A stretch of DNA of 64,000 nucleotides from Ryuthela nishihirai (Eukaryota; Arthropoda; Arachnida; Araneae; Heptathelidae), in NCBI GenBank assembly GCA_038380435.1, contig JAWZYU010000034.1:21369404-21433403 (forward strand), given 5' to 3'. Positions 24,094-35,029 of this stretch are shown in pieces. Both the position numbers and the translations under genes were made by a program. Position 1 is the first letter of the stretch, and every line of letters starts with the position of its first letter. The notes under the pieces are model-generated. The model made no database searches and was not told where the DNA came from. It was given only the letters and a program-made list of their open reading frames with translations.

Positions 24094-25138
24094 CATCATT
24101 ATAAATGCAAAGAGCAATTCTGTTATTAACCCTTTCTTTACAATACCGGTCCAAACTGCAGGTGTGAAGAGGAAGAAACAGCACTGACTGGAAGAGTCTA
24201 TTTAAAATCTCTGCCATTTTGGGCTGGTATTGTACTAAAAGGGTTAAAAATAGAAAACATGAAAAAAAAAATGAAAATCTGTAGTGCTTATTTTTAATTA
24301 CTAAAAACTGATAAAAAGGTTGCAATAAATTAAAAAAATTCTTTCCTCCCACAATTATAAGAAATATTTGAAATTTGAATTATTCTGAGCCCGAGCCTGA
24401 AGTGGTCTGTGCTATTTTGTACCCAAGCCCCATGGGCTCAACCTGATAAAGCCAAAATTCATTTCTACTATACAACACAAAGACTTCTCATTTATACCTT
24501 AAAATGAAAGAGTTGAGTTTTCTCACTTGATACTTATCATTAAAGCCATTTGGCAGATGTGGATGTCCCCATTTAAAAGCACTCCACAGATAAAAGATAA
24601 AATAATGTAGATAGCAAATAAAATTATAGGTAAAAAAAATTGATATTAATGCATATATCTGATAAAATCTGCAAGAACGTGGACAAACGGTACTGCATTA
24701 TTGATGCCTGATATAAGAGTAAATATTTAAAGAGTTATAGAAGTTTGAATATTAAATAACAGAGATGTCAATCATAAGAATTCACCTCAGAATTAATTAA
24801 CCCCAGTTAATTATAAACCTCAGAAGTTTTTTTTTTAAAAAAAAGGTCTGTAAAAAAAGGTCATATACTAGGTGGGCATAAACTGGAAGGAGAACTTTGT
24901 ACCAATCCCCAGTGATAATGTACAAAGTCAGGCCAAGCACCTTGTCCAATCCCACCTTCTCGTGGTGCAGGCCATTAGTAACTTTCAAAACAGATATTCT
25001 CTTTTGGAAGGGAATGGAAGGAGAAGGCTGCCAGATCAGTTTGGCCTACTGATCTGGTCATACATAGCCACTTTTATCTTTTTCTCTGCCCTGCTGAGGA
25101 GTGGTCAACTTTACAAGGTCCTAGTGCTGACCATTTAT
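24094..25138. other. Unannotated AT-rich stretch
   Basis: No recognised repeat; long poly(A)/(T) runs near 24260 and 24825. Confidence 0.5.
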
Positions 25139-25243
25139 ACCCACTAGACCTTCTACTATGGCATATAAACTGACAGTCTCCTGTCAGACCTCTGTTGCAA
25201 GCAGCTGCTTGAGGGTAGTATTTATTTATTTTTTTTATTAAAC
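25139..25243 (+). mobile_element. SINE-A 3' fragment
   Basis: Starts at GACCTTCTACTATGG and ends CAGCTGCTTGAGGG followed by a (TATTT)n run. 5' truncated. Confidence 0.8.
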
Positions 25244-25384
25244 TAGACTGGTTTATGGCTTTGAGCTTGATTATGGACCTTGGACTTTCTGCACTGGTGG
25301 GTCTCTGTTGAGGGAGAATTTGCTGCTTTGTTTTCTGTTTGGCTGCGGATTGTCAGCCAAAAGAGGACACAGGCACAGGATACC

Positions 25385-26860
25385 TTATATCAGCTGGTGG
25401 ATAATTCTGATCAGAGGTTATCACAGGCACCTGAATTCTCATTAGCTAGTTAGACATCACCAATAAGTAGAGGAGTAATGTGTCTCAGGCAGGTCAGTTT
25501 CTATATAGATTCTGATCCCTCGAAAGGTCCACTTCAAAAGATGGTGCCTGAAGTTCCTACCAGCAGTGGGGGAACAGACCTTTGCCTCATACCTGTAATT
25601 AAGGGGCTGTTTGATATTTTGGGTCTACACTTCTCTTAATAAACCTAGTTTCTTTAAAAATCATACTAATTATTTTCTCTCTGCAGGTACATTAGGACGT
25701 TACATAGAGAGTATTCTCTTTGTGTCCTCACGCAGGAATTCCAGCATTATAGCCTAGCTATTCTAGGCTTGCAATGGCCAGATACTTAAAAATAATTTTA
25801 AATTTCTCTTTTCAAGGAGGGAGGTTGAAAAGCAACTCCAAGGTATAGGTTTGCTTCTCAGCAGACATGCCAGTGATGCTCTTCTAGGATATGACTGTAT
25901 TAATAAAAGTTTTCTTACAGCTAAATTTAAAACAAAAATTAAAGACTTGAATGTCATCTACTGTTATTCCCTCATAGAGGACTCTGATGAGAATGAGAAG
26001 GTTAGGTTTTACAGACAACTTAGGATATTTTACATTGTCAAAAAAGGAGATATTTCTCTTGTGCTAGGTGACTTTAATGCTAAAGGTGGAATAGACTCTG
26101 ACCTTTGGGCATGGGTGTTAGGTCCCTTTGGCATTGGGAGTTCCAATGGCAATGGGGAATGTCTACTACAGGAAAGTAAATTTATAATAATAAAATAATA
26201 AATATTCCCTCAAGCATCTGCTTGCCACATAGGTCTGACAAGAGCCTGTCAGTTTATATGCCATAGTAGATCTGTGAGGATGGCGTGACGTCAGGAGAAA
26301 AACAACATAAACATCCATGCTTTACCTGGGCTCGAATCCAGAAAGTTTAAGAATAACTAACATGTACAATAGCCAGGACATTTATAAATACAGGAATTTC
26401 ACTTAATGGGTTGCACAGGAATATGATAGATTATATTTTAATTAACAGCAAATATGCCAGATCAATTAGGAAAGCCAGATCATACAGGGGAGCTGAAATT
26501 GGCCATTACCTGGTCAAAAGTGTCTTGCAACCAAAGCTTGAGAAATGTGCTAAGGCTAAGAGAATTACTTTTAACACTGAAGGTCTGAAACATCCAGGTA
26601 TAGACAAAGCATACCATGAGAGACTACTTAGTCATTATGACAATTGTGGTTTGCTTACTACGGAAGTTGAGAAAGAATAGGATCAGTTCAAACAGCCTTT
26701 TCTTGAAACTAACAGCATCTTTTTAAGAAAAAAGGAACAAAAGAAACAAAATTATTTGAGTGATAAGGCTGTGGAACTTATTTCTGAAAGAAGGAAGTGC
26801 AGGAATAATATGAATCAACACCCTACTTTCTTGCAAATGGCATTACAATAAACTTAATAA
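25385..26860 (+). pseudogene. LINE-R copy R2, endonuclease region, split by SINE-A
   Basis: Plus-strand frames encode SLVLGDFNAKGGIDSDLW (APE endonuclease metal/catalytic motif GDFNA, about 26055-26110), then FGIGSSNGNGECLLQ. After a SINE-A at 26179-26340 the domain resumes with NMIDYILINSKYARSI and SYRGAEIGHYLV. This is the typical endonuclease C-terminus of RTE-type LINEs. Upstream (25.4-25.7 kb) aligns with the 5' end of copy R1. The RT part is absent. Confidence 0.78.
26179..26340 (-). mobile_element. SINE-A in LINE-R R2
   Basis: Truncated in the tRNA head after the B box; tail side (AATA)n. GAAAGT occurs on both sides as a probable target duplication. Confidence 0.8.
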
Positions 26861-27841
26861 ACATGCAAAGAGCACACCTAATTGCTCTTTATTTTGGTAT
26901 ATAACATGACATATTTCCATTCAACAGTTACTTCAAGATGAGATTCCAAAGCTATTTATTTTCTGAAAACACTTGGAAATAAATCCAGCCACCCACAATG
27001 AGTTCAGTTTCAGAAACAAAAAAGTTCATTTTTTTCAACACTGTAAGGGTTAAATAATTTAAATATTTGATTATTTTCCATTGTATAATATGCTGTATTA
27101 ATTTATTACATTAACTGCTATGCATTTCTTACCATATTCCTGAATGTTACACTAAGTTGTCGTGTAGAACTGTGGAATTCCATGGTCCCTGTATTATTTA
27201 GAATTTCTCCACTGCTATCCCTGAAACAGTAATTTTTTTTTAATTATCGACTCTCATTCTCTGCATTTTATGATGTAATTAACTATTGGTTAAAGCAGAC
27301 ACTTTAGCATTAAAAGCAACTTGAAGCAAGGTTTAGTGTTAATTCTAAAATAATTACTGATAAAAGAGAGTTAGGTATATTGAATGGCACTTTTTGTTGC
27401 CCAACAGTTACATCAGAGTTTATAAAAGAAACTTCAGTAGGTAGTAATAAATTCTTTATAGCTCATACAGAAATTGAAGCTGCATCAGCAGATCATTAGA
27501 GATCACAAAGGCCAGGCCCTACCAATATTTCTATAGTAAACACTTGAATATTAATTTAAATTCTGAATTAGAATTAATATAAAAATCATAATTCATGAGA
27601 ATATTTCTTTTCTGAAATATTTTGTCCATTTTGCTATTTCCATTCAATTGCACACTCAATGAAGTAATACACTGAAAACTGTCATGGTCAATTTCAAGGA
27701 TATCACACAGGCCAGCTCAGAATGGGACAAGAACCCTCTATCATTCACAATGCTAACATAGTGTGATAATTTTCCTCACTACTTGAAACAGTGTGCGATT
27801 TAAGAAATGTTTTGGTTATATTCATGCTAGAATCATATTCA
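26861..27841. other. Unannotated AT-rich stretch
   Basis: No feature recognised. Confidence 0.55.
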
Positions 27842-27967
27842 GTAATAAATTATCACAAAAAAAAAACATCCTGTAGACAAAGAAATACTTAAAATAATGA
27901 ATTGAATAAAATTGGTTGTTCTGACTGGGATTCAAACCCAGTTCTTCCAGAAACGTGTTGGGCATCA
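27842..27967 (-). mobile_element. SINE-C copy, left partner of head-to-head pair
   Basis: The complement of the SINE-C tail (AGTAATAAATTATCAC) leads to the complement of its B box region (CTGGGATTCAAACCCAG). Confidence 0.65.
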
Positions 27968-27984
27968 GCAGAATAAGCTCAGAA

Positions 27985-28062
27985 GCATACCTTTGGCATG
28001 CTTCTGGGAGACCTGGGTTTGAATCTCAGTCAGGACAAACAATTTTTTTCAACTCAATATTT
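27985..28062 (+). mobile_element. SINE-C copy, right partner of head-to-head pair
   Basis: GGCATGCTTCTGGGAGACCT with B box GGTTTGAATCTC and CAGTCAGGACAAACAATTTT; the tail is cut. Confidence 0.65.
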
Positions 28063-28136
28063 ATAGAATCATATTATATAATAGCCATAATTCCTGGTCA
28101 TTGGTGCAGAAATTATCGATTTCCATGTGGTTCTAT

Positions 28137-28257
28137 GGCTACTTGAGCAATCAGTCCCAAATTTGATGGGGTAGTCCTACTTAGTCTAGTCCTGTTTGGC
28201 TACTTGAGCAATCAGTTCCAAATTGGATGGGTAGTCACACTTATTTTGTTAGTTAGC
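28137..28257 (+). repeat. Tandem duplication, 61-bp unit, two copies
   Basis: GGCTACTTGAGCAATCAGT starts both units (28137 and 28198) with several later differences. No function evident. Confidence 0.75.
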
Positions 28258-28636
28258 CCTATTCAGTTAATGTATAGGGTTCCTAGTTGCCGTGGGTTGG
28301 AAGTAATCCATCGGAAAGTGTCCTAAATTTCTGGGGGCACTGTCATCGCCTACTTAGTGAATGGAGTAGTACTTTGTGAACATCAGTTGTGACTGGTAGT
28401 ATGTTAACTGTGGACAGCTGTGTAAGGATTGGGCAGCCTAACACTACTTCAAGTACTTCAATTTGTGCAATCAACAACAGGAAACAGATGTCATTAAATC
28501 TGTCTGTGTGGTCCACAATGGTCCAGGGTCAGTGCTCAAGCACTATAATGACCAGACCATGCTGAGTTAAAGTTTTATTGTTGTGATACCTAGCAGGTGT
28601 TCCTTAAAATATGAATTTTAAGGAGCACCTTGTGGA

Positions 28637-28667
28637 GATGTAGCTCAGGACAGATATGCTTGGAGAA
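28637..28667 (+). mobile_element. LINE-R short fragment next to MITE
   Basis: 31 bp identical or nearly so to 31770-31800 of the RT copy (GATGTAGCTCAGGACAGATA and onward), ending exactly where the 28668 MITE starts. Confidence 0.6.
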
Positions 28668-28769
28668 CCGTAGCCTCCGTAACTAGATGCCTATCGATTT
28701 GCCAGCTTCGCCGTTGAACGCTTGGCAACACGCAAGCAGGTTTCTGCCACAAGAGGGCAGTAGCTACGG
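28668..28769. mobile_element. 102-bp MITE with CCGTAGC ends
   Basis: Starts CCGTAGCC and ends GCTACGG. Homologous in reverse orientation to 31867-31958. Too short to code for anything. Confidence 0.6.
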
Positions 28770-28940
28770 GTGACAGCATCATACGCTATTGTATTGTGAT
28801 ACAATGTATAAAGTAAATCAGAAGCAGTTATTATATTCAATAGGACTACATATTTTGAGCTTCTTAGAGAAAATTGTAGTAAACTTAAGAAATACACAAT
28901 TTGGTGGTTGGTTTTCAAAATATATATTGTCTGCATATAG

Positions 28941-29143
28941 GTCGTCCCATGGCCGAGTGGTTAGCGCGCTTGGCTACTGATCTAAGGGACCTGGGTTCGA
29001 GTCCCGGATAAGGCATGGATGTGTGTATCGTTTTTCTGCTGAGGTCCTGCCATCCTCTCAGATCTTGTACTATGTCATATAAACTGACAGGCTCCTGTCA
29101 GACCTCTGTGGCAAGCAGCTGCTTGAGGGGGTATTTTTTTTTA
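28941..29143 (+). mobile_element. SINE-A, full length
   Basis: GTCGTCCCATGGCCGAGTGG head, B box GGTTCGAGTCC, body, CAGCTGCTTGAGGG and T-rich tail. Anticodon-region stem CTTGG/CTAAG is preserved with an enlarged loop. Confidence 0.88.
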
Positions 29144-29180
29144 TATAGATTTTGATCACAAATAGAAATAACAAATTCTG

Positions 29181-29281
29181 TCATCCTCAGAGACTTTCTA
29201 CTTTGGCATGTAAACTGATAGGCTCCTGTCAGATCTCTGTGCCAAGCAGCTGCTTGAGTGAGTATTTATTTATTTTTTTTA
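29181..29281 (+). mobile_element. SINE-A 3' fragment
   Basis: Tail half only (TCATCCTCAGAGACTTTCTA to GCTGCTTGAGTGAG and (TATTT)n). Confidence 0.75.
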
Positions 29282-29664
29282 AGCAATGCATGATCATACT
29301 TGAAATATTTCTGCTTTCAGCCACTGAGAAATATGCCTATAAATACCTCATTATGAATGTCAAAATTGTTTATCTGCCATGTTTTCTATCAGGTGGCCGA
29401 CTGTAATATTTACCAAATAACAGTGGTACATTGAGGGGGGGAGGGGGAATACCTACCTAAAACTTCCGCAAATTACATTCTTCTCTTTCGTGAAAAGAGG
29501 AAGGAAACTTCCACGGCAATCGATTTTAACGCGTTTTAATTTTCTTCCACAAATTAGAGGATACATATTATTTTTATTACTAGAGAGCAAAAAAATATTC
29601 TGGAAGGAAAAAACAATCTTTAGATAGGGGCCTTTAATTGTGAAAGATATACATAAAATGTAAT

Positions 29665-30050
29665 GGGTTGGGTTGTTTTACCTCTGAGTGGCACTTTTTT
29701 GCACACCATGGGCTAAATGGCCAGGTCACATGGACCCTGAAGGCTCAGAGAAGGTTGGGGAAGGGGACCCACTGGAACAGCTGTTGGGAGACAGATGGTA
29801 GCCTCCCATCAATGCCATCCAGCGTGTTCTTTAACGTGCCCAGGGTATGTCTCTCGCGCACACAGAGCCACGGCTTAACATCCCATCCGACAGACGGCGT
29901 CCTTTCCAAGCCATCAGTGTCCCCTACTGACCGTGGGCAGGGCGGGGAATTTGGAGGCAATAAATCTCAACGCTGACCCAGCTGGGACTCGAACCTGGGA
30001 ACTACAGATTACGAGCCTGGCGCGCTACTGACTGAGTCACCTCCGCCCCC
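29665..30050 (-). mobile_element. SINE-B, full length with 10-bp TSD
   Basis: AAAATGTAAT is duplicated at 29655-29664 and 30052-30061. Head, body and CCCAAC tail all present. Confidence 0.92.
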
Positions 30051-30289
30051 AAAAATGTAATAGAAATTCCTATTAATTTCTAATAAGAATTGGGTGATTG
30101 TCATTTACTTTTCAGGGAACTTTTTTTAATTACTTTTAATGAATCTACCAATAATTTCGCAGCACTTTTTTTTTGCGCTCTACATTATAATGAATTTAGA
30201 AATGTTAAGATAGTGAAAGCTGAATGAGTGTTTCATTCCTTCAAACCGATAGTGCAATTGAAAAATGCACATTAATCGAAAATAGGTCC

Positions 30290-30500
30290 AGTTCTAGGGA
30301 GAAAAAGATTAAGGGGGTGGAGGTGGGGGACAAGAAACTCAATTGAGCAAGTAAAAGGGCCAAGAAAGTGGATTTTCATTCTAGTATGGCCTTTTCCCTT
30401 CCGTTTTACAGGTTTAAGAAATTTGTGCATCTATTACCATTACTAACATTTTCAAAGGGGATGGTGGTACACGCACATCCCTCCCTCAATCCTGCCCTGA
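30290..30500 (+). repeat. Copy of G-rich dispersed repeat (TCCGTTTTA family)
   Basis: G-rich lead, then CCTTCCGTTTTACAGGTTTA and a pyrimidine-rich block as in 9066-9260 and 53793-54010. Confidence 0.5.
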
Positions 30501-30940
30501 TCAAAATAATAAGGAATCATGTTTTATGTGTAAACTTGAATAAAATAAAATGCATATCAGAAAAAAGGTTACAAGTTTATGCAAAAATTTCAATTAATTA
30601 TACCTTATTACTATAATATACCATATTGCTAAATATAGAAATTTATATCTCTTTAAACACAAAACAAATAGTGTTAATTAAAATTTAGTTGACATCTTAA
30701 TCATCTAAATTCAGAAGAATTTACCTTGTCTAGATATAGCTCTTAGCCATTTTTGACGCAAATCACAATGGCTAGGAATTTCATGAAAAGAAATTTTATC
30801 CTTACGAGTATCTGAATTGCAATAGGGAACCACACAATACACCATTGTAAATGTGATGTATTGTAATTGAAGTACAAAATTTCACGTAACTGCAAAAACT
30901 TTCAAAGTAACTGCTGCTACCACTAACTTTATGCAATGGT
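30501..30940. other. Unannotated stretch before LINE-R R5
   Basis: Nothing recognised. LINE homology starts abruptly near 30949. Confidence 0.5.
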
Positions 30941-31834
30941 ATGAACCTGTTTTTGTCTCCTTTTCTCTTTAGTTTGGTTGTTGATTACGTTATGCGAAAT
31001 TCACTTCAAGGGAAAGATTTTGGCCTTAATTGGGCTGGAGATACGAAAATTTCTGATTTAGATTATGCTGATGATTTAGCCCTTTTGGCAAATGATGTTG
31101 ATGAGATGAACTCTTTCATTCGAGCTGTTGATGAGACTGGTAGTACAGTAGGTTTGGTTATAAACAGAGAGAAAACTATAGTGATGAAAATTGGTCAGGC
31201 AGGTTGTGATTCAGTTAATCTGAATGGTTGCAGTCTTGAGCAGGTGTCACAGTTTAATTACCTTGGGAGCTACGTAACTGATACTGGTGATGTGCGGCAT
31301 GAGATTAACAGACGAATAGGTATTGCTGCCGGGACTTTTAAGAATCTATGGAGATTGTGGAGAAATAGGCGTATACACCTAAAGACTAAAATTAGACTGT
31401 ATAATAGTTTGGTTCTTTCTAGGGTTAGTTATGGTAGTGAAACTTGGACGCTGTGTAAACAAGATAACAGGAAACTAGATGCTTTTGATTCTAGATGCTT
31501 ACGCAGTATCTTGGGTATTAGGTGGTTTAACTTTGTAACTAATGATGAGGTTAGGCAAAGGAGTCTGCAACCTCCTTTAAGCAGCATATTGTGCAGAGAG
31601 AGACTCCGCTGGTTTGGCCATGTTGCCCATATGGATAATTATAGATTGGCGAATAGGGTTATGAACAGTGTGCCTAGAGGCCTCAGAAGGAGGGGGAGAC
31701 CTAGGATGCGGTGGGCAGACAATGTCAAACAGGACCTTGTTAGAATTGGTGTACAGTGGCCGGATGCAGCAGATGTAGCTCAGGACAGATATGCTTGGAG
31801 AATTAAACTGCGCGGTCTGGTTGGACCTCCGTAG
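30941..31834 (+). CDS. LINE-R copy R5: 5'-truncated reverse transcriptase, intact to its natural stop
   Basis: A continuous 297-codon frame from a non-LTR retrotransposon, used for target-primed reverse transcription. DYADDLALL at residues 41-49 holds the catalytic YADD. GLVINREKT at 71-79 and FNYLGS at 105-110 are conserved RT segments. SYGSETWTL, a thumb-like region and the C-terminal GRPRMRWADNVKQDL motif follow. Element homology begins about 30949, so the first ATG and few residues come from host DNA and are not a true start. Endonuclease and the first RT motifs are missing. The stop is the natural one, followed by GGCTGCTTGAGG and (GAT)n. The clade is RTE-like by overall look; a related clade is possible. 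Confidence 0.82.
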   Translation: MNLFLSPFLFSLVVDYVMRNSLQGKDFGLNWAGDTKISDLDYADDLALLANDVDEMNSFIRAVDETGSTVGLVINREKTIVMKIGQAGCDSVNLNGCSLEQVSQFNYLGSYVTDTGDVRHEINRRIGIAAGTFKNLWRLWRNRRIHLKTKIRLYNSLVLSRVSYGSETWTLCKQDNRKLDAFDSRCLRSILGIRWFNFVTNDEVRQRSLQPPLSSILCRERLRWFGHVAHMDNYRLANRVMNSVPRGLRRRGRPRMRWADNVKQDLVRIGVQWPDAADVAQDRYAWRIKLRGLVGPP

Positions 31835-31866
31835 CCAATGGCTGCTTGAGGATGATGATGATGAAC
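31835..31866 (+). repeat. LINE-R 3' terminus with (GAT)n tail
   Basis: GGCTGCTTGAGG followed by GATGATGATGATG. The same end occurs in complement at 49955 and in diverged form at 32000-32021. RTE-type LINEs typically end in short microsatellites instead of poly(A). Confidence 0.75.
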
Positions 31867-31958
31867 CCATAGCCAACAACATCTAGCGGCAGATCCAGTA
31901 AACAGGTGTTGCCAAGGTTTGGTTTAATACGGTAGGCATTTAGTTACGGAGGCTATGG
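31867..31958. mobile_element. 92-bp MITE with CCATAGCC ends
   Basis: Begins CCATAGCC and ends GGCTATGG. Its reverse complement matches the element at 28668-28769 along most of its length (shared CCTCCGTAACTA and CTTGGCAACA blocks). It is immediately followed by a LINE-R 3' fragment (31959-32021). Confidence 0.6.
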
Positions 31959-32021
31959 GAGAACTAAATTGCATGATCTGGTTGGACCTATGTAGCCCAT
32001 GGCTGCTTGAAGATGATGATG
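31959..32021 (+). mobile_element. LINE-R 3' end fragment
   Basis: GAGAACTAAATTGCATGATC through GGCTGCTTGAAGATGATGATG is a second, diverged LINE-R 3' tail next to the MITE. Confidence 0.6.
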
Positions 32022-32708
32022 TTTCTTACCTGTAAAGGAGGCAGGGGAAGCCAGTGAACAGCAGTGAGTTGACCTTGTGTGGGTGACAAAGATGATTGTC
32101 ACCTGACCAAAGTGCAAGTTATTATCTTGATCAGAGATGACTTTGGCAGTGAGTGAGGGGAACAACTTCTGATGTGGGAGGAAGCAAGTGGTAGGTGGTG
32201 TGACTGCTGTGGGCAGAGATTCTTAACGTGACTAAATAATCGATACTTCTGCCTCCTTCATTGGTACTATATAAGGCAGTAACCTGCTGTACAAAATAAG
32301 TTCTACAGTGGTGACAAGTTATTTTAATAATAGTGAAATTGCCTACTGGCTCCCTCCCCATAACTTGTTTTTCAACAAATAAATGCTATTGTTTTGAATT
32401 ACTCAACTGTTGATTATTAGTTGATGGTAGCAGGAATAGGCTACCTTTTGCTGTCAAGTACCAAACCAACATTACATCAGAGGCAAACCAACAAATGTAA
32501 ATAAAAGTGAGGGTGGCATAACATTTTCATAAGCTGTGAATGAACTTATTGGCAGGAAGAGTTATAAAAGGACATATGCTTCATGCCAAACTTTTGCAGT
32601 GGGTTTAATTAATACTTAAATAACTCACATTACTGATTTAAGGATCACCACTATGTAAGACATTTGAACTGAACATCAAGCATGAAGATGTTTATGATGA
32701 AAATGTTA
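32022..32708. other. Unannotated stretch with a TATA-like motif
   Basis: ACTATATAAGGCAG near 32266 and AATAAATG near 32380 could be promoter and polyadenylation parts of an unrecognised solo LTR, but no second copy or target duplication was found. Confidence 0.35.
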
Positions 32709-32716
32709 CTTTGCAA

Positions 32717-33471
32717 CAGTGGTTCTCAACCTTTTATGCTTCACGTACCCCCTGGAAATGTATATGTAACTGGTGTACCCCCTTGAATAGATGATAAAAC
32801 TATAGTTATAGTATAACAATGGGAATAAAATAAAACATATATATATATATACAGGGTAAATCTGAAAAAGTGGGCAAAACTTTACGGGGTGGTAGAACGC
32901 AGCTATATGAGCAATATTCGTCATAGAAAGTATGGGCGGAACGCAAACGGCGAGCCGCTAGGTGGCATTGGAAATGGTATAAAAGGGTCGGTCCTCGCAC
33001 CCAACGGCATTTCTACCATGGATTGCTGAGAGGATGGCTGGTTATACTAACCACGAAATGGCGGATATGCACTTTGTGTACGGTGCGGCGGACGGGAATG
33101 CAAGTGAGGCACAGAGTATCTCCTCTCCTTCTTGTGTTCATTCTTTAAATGTGACAGTGGAAAACTACCTTTTAACTTCTCACTGCTTGCGTTCCGACCA
33201 TACATTCTATGACGAATATTGCTCGTATAGCTGCGTTCTACCACCCCGTAAAGTTTTGCCCACTTTTTCAGATTCACCCTGTACATACACACACACACAC
33301 ACACATTAAATTTTGTATTCATAAATTACACATATCGATAAACACAAAAAATGACATTTTTGCACAGCAGTTTTGCCAACTTAGCGACTTTGTTACTAGA
33401 TCTACCAACTATTGAGCTCTCACGGCATACCCCAAAAACTTTTACCGCATACCCCACGTTGAGAACCCCTG
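32717..33471. mobile_element. hAT-type element with perfect 8-bp TSD, hosting a nested transposon
   Basis: Ends CAGTGGTTCTCAACC and, in complement, CAGGGGTTCTCAACG. CTTTGCAA is duplicated exactly at 32709-32716 and 33472-33479. About 325 bp belongs to the hAT itself; the rest is a nested element at 32852-33281. GTACCCC and ATACCCC blocks near each end are further inverted-end features. Confidence 0.85.
32852..33281 (+). mobile_element. Non-autonomous transposon with ~100-bp TIRs and a DUF4817-like peptide
   Basis: Starts CAGGGTAAATCTGAAAAAGT and ends with its near-perfect complement (TTTTTCAGATTCACCCTG), TA on each side. TIRs extend about 100 bp. Between them, from about 33034, is MAGYTNHEMADMHFVYGAAD then GNASEAQ. 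This matches the N-terminal helix-turn-helix segment common to one arthropod Tc1/mariner-superfamily transposase group. It breaks off after about 27 residues. Flanked by (TA)n and (CA)n. Confidence 0.8.
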
Positions 33472-33760
33472 CTTTGCAATATAAGTTGTCTTTACACAAT
33501 ATATAAAATATTAATGAATAACACATTTTAATAATTATTATACATTGTTGTGCATGTAGTAAATGATTGCCCAGCTATCAATTTTTGAGTAATTATTTGT
33601 GCATTAATGTTACAAATAACAGAAACTGATGAATTATGCTAGCTTATTTATTGTTTGTAGTGAATACATGCATTACTAATTGCTTATCGCTGTGGCTACC
33701 AAAACTGTCATTCCCTATAGATTACAATTATTAATGCAGTAGTCTGAGAATTCATACATA

Positions 33761-35029
33761 CAGGGGTTTATCAAAATAATGGAAACACAAACTGTTTGTG
33801 GAGAACATTTTATTAATAAGCTGTAGGCCCACATCAGGCATTCAGAACAGATGCAATTCAACATGGAATAGGTTTTTACAAGTTATGCACATACGGTAAT
33901 AGAATGTGGTACCATTTTTCCTGTAAAATATGGCCCAACTGTGCCAGTGAAGCTGGAGGTGGAAAGTGTGATCTGACCTTGTGCTTCAGATATTCCCATA
34001 AATGCTCAATAATATTGAGGTCTGGAAATTAAGATGACCAGGGCAGCTGCTATACCTCATCCTCTGTAAACTACAACTTGACACATTTGGCACAATTCAC
34101 AAGTGTATTATCTGCTTGAAACCAGGGACGGTCGTTAGGAAAAAAGCCTGCAACATTAGATACAGGCAATCCCCGAACAGGTAGTCCCTGAGAATGGATT
34201 CGTATGTTGTGGATGTGACACAACCCTGCAGAATAACTAATGACCCTAAGGAATGTTATGATATGGCACCCCACAGCATCAGGGATCCACCTCCATGCTT
34301 CACAGTTGGAATCAACCAGTCAGGGTGGTATGCTTCTTCAGGTTTTCACCAGACATACAACCTACCAGTGGTAGGAAACAATGTGTAGCATGATTCATCA
34401 GACCAGATGACATGTTGCGAGTCTTTAGCATTGGTTTTTATGTGCTTTGCATCACCTTACATGTTTTATTGCATTGATATTGGTAATTAGAGGTTTGTGG
34501 ATTGCAGCATGGCCATAAATACTAGTATGATGAAGTTCCCGACAAACTGTTATGACAGAAATGGCATCATTCCGACTGGTGTTCAACTCTGCTGCTATTT
34601 GTGGTGTCGTGGACTTGTGCTTCCATTGTACAATCTGTGCCAACGTTTGCCTATCCCTATCTGGCAACTTCATACGGCATCCACAATTTGTACATTTGGA
34701 GGCAACGCCCTGTCCTTTTTGATAGTAGTCATAATCTTCGATACAGTTCCTCATGTTACACCAATTATTTCTGCTGTTCTGGTTACTGAAGCTCCTGCAA
34801 GATGCGCATCAATGATCATGCCTTTTTGGAGGTCACTGAGATCTGACATTGTCGACAATTACACCACAACAGCTGTTTCACCTGTGCCTGTGGCACTGCT
34901 ATGTGATAGCCAACATCATACTTCTCCCCTTTATATACCTCACATAATGGGTGATGTCATCCCTGTGATATGCATATGGTGCATTGCGTGTACTCCAGTC
35001 AGTGTTTCCATTATTTTGATAAACCCCTG
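33761..35029 (-). mobile_element. Tc1-like transposon, full length by TIRs
   Basis: CAGGGGTTTATCAAAATAAT at the left is mirrored exactly at the right end (ATTATTTTGATAAACCCCTG), with TA at 33759-60 and 35030-31. The length of 1269 bp is normal for Tc1. A degenerate transposase is on the minus strand. Confidence 0.88.
34071..34860 (-). pseudogene. Tc1-like transposase, degenerate
   Basis: Minus-strand reading begins with a paired-like HTH region near 34850. RDRQTLAQIVQWKHKSTTPQ and IAAELN (about 34660-34580), then YGHAAIHKPLI near 34500, are typical of Tc1 DNA-binding domains. The catalytic region is in other frames, including GLPNVAGFF-like text and NDRPWFQADN near 34130 (the FQADNDPKH-type motif with a catalytic Asp). 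Stops and shifts prevent expression. Confidence 0.75.

Noticed and set aside
32022..32708. Solo LTR
   Set aside because: TATA-like and AATAAA motifs exist but no repeat partner, TG...CA ends or target duplication could be found.
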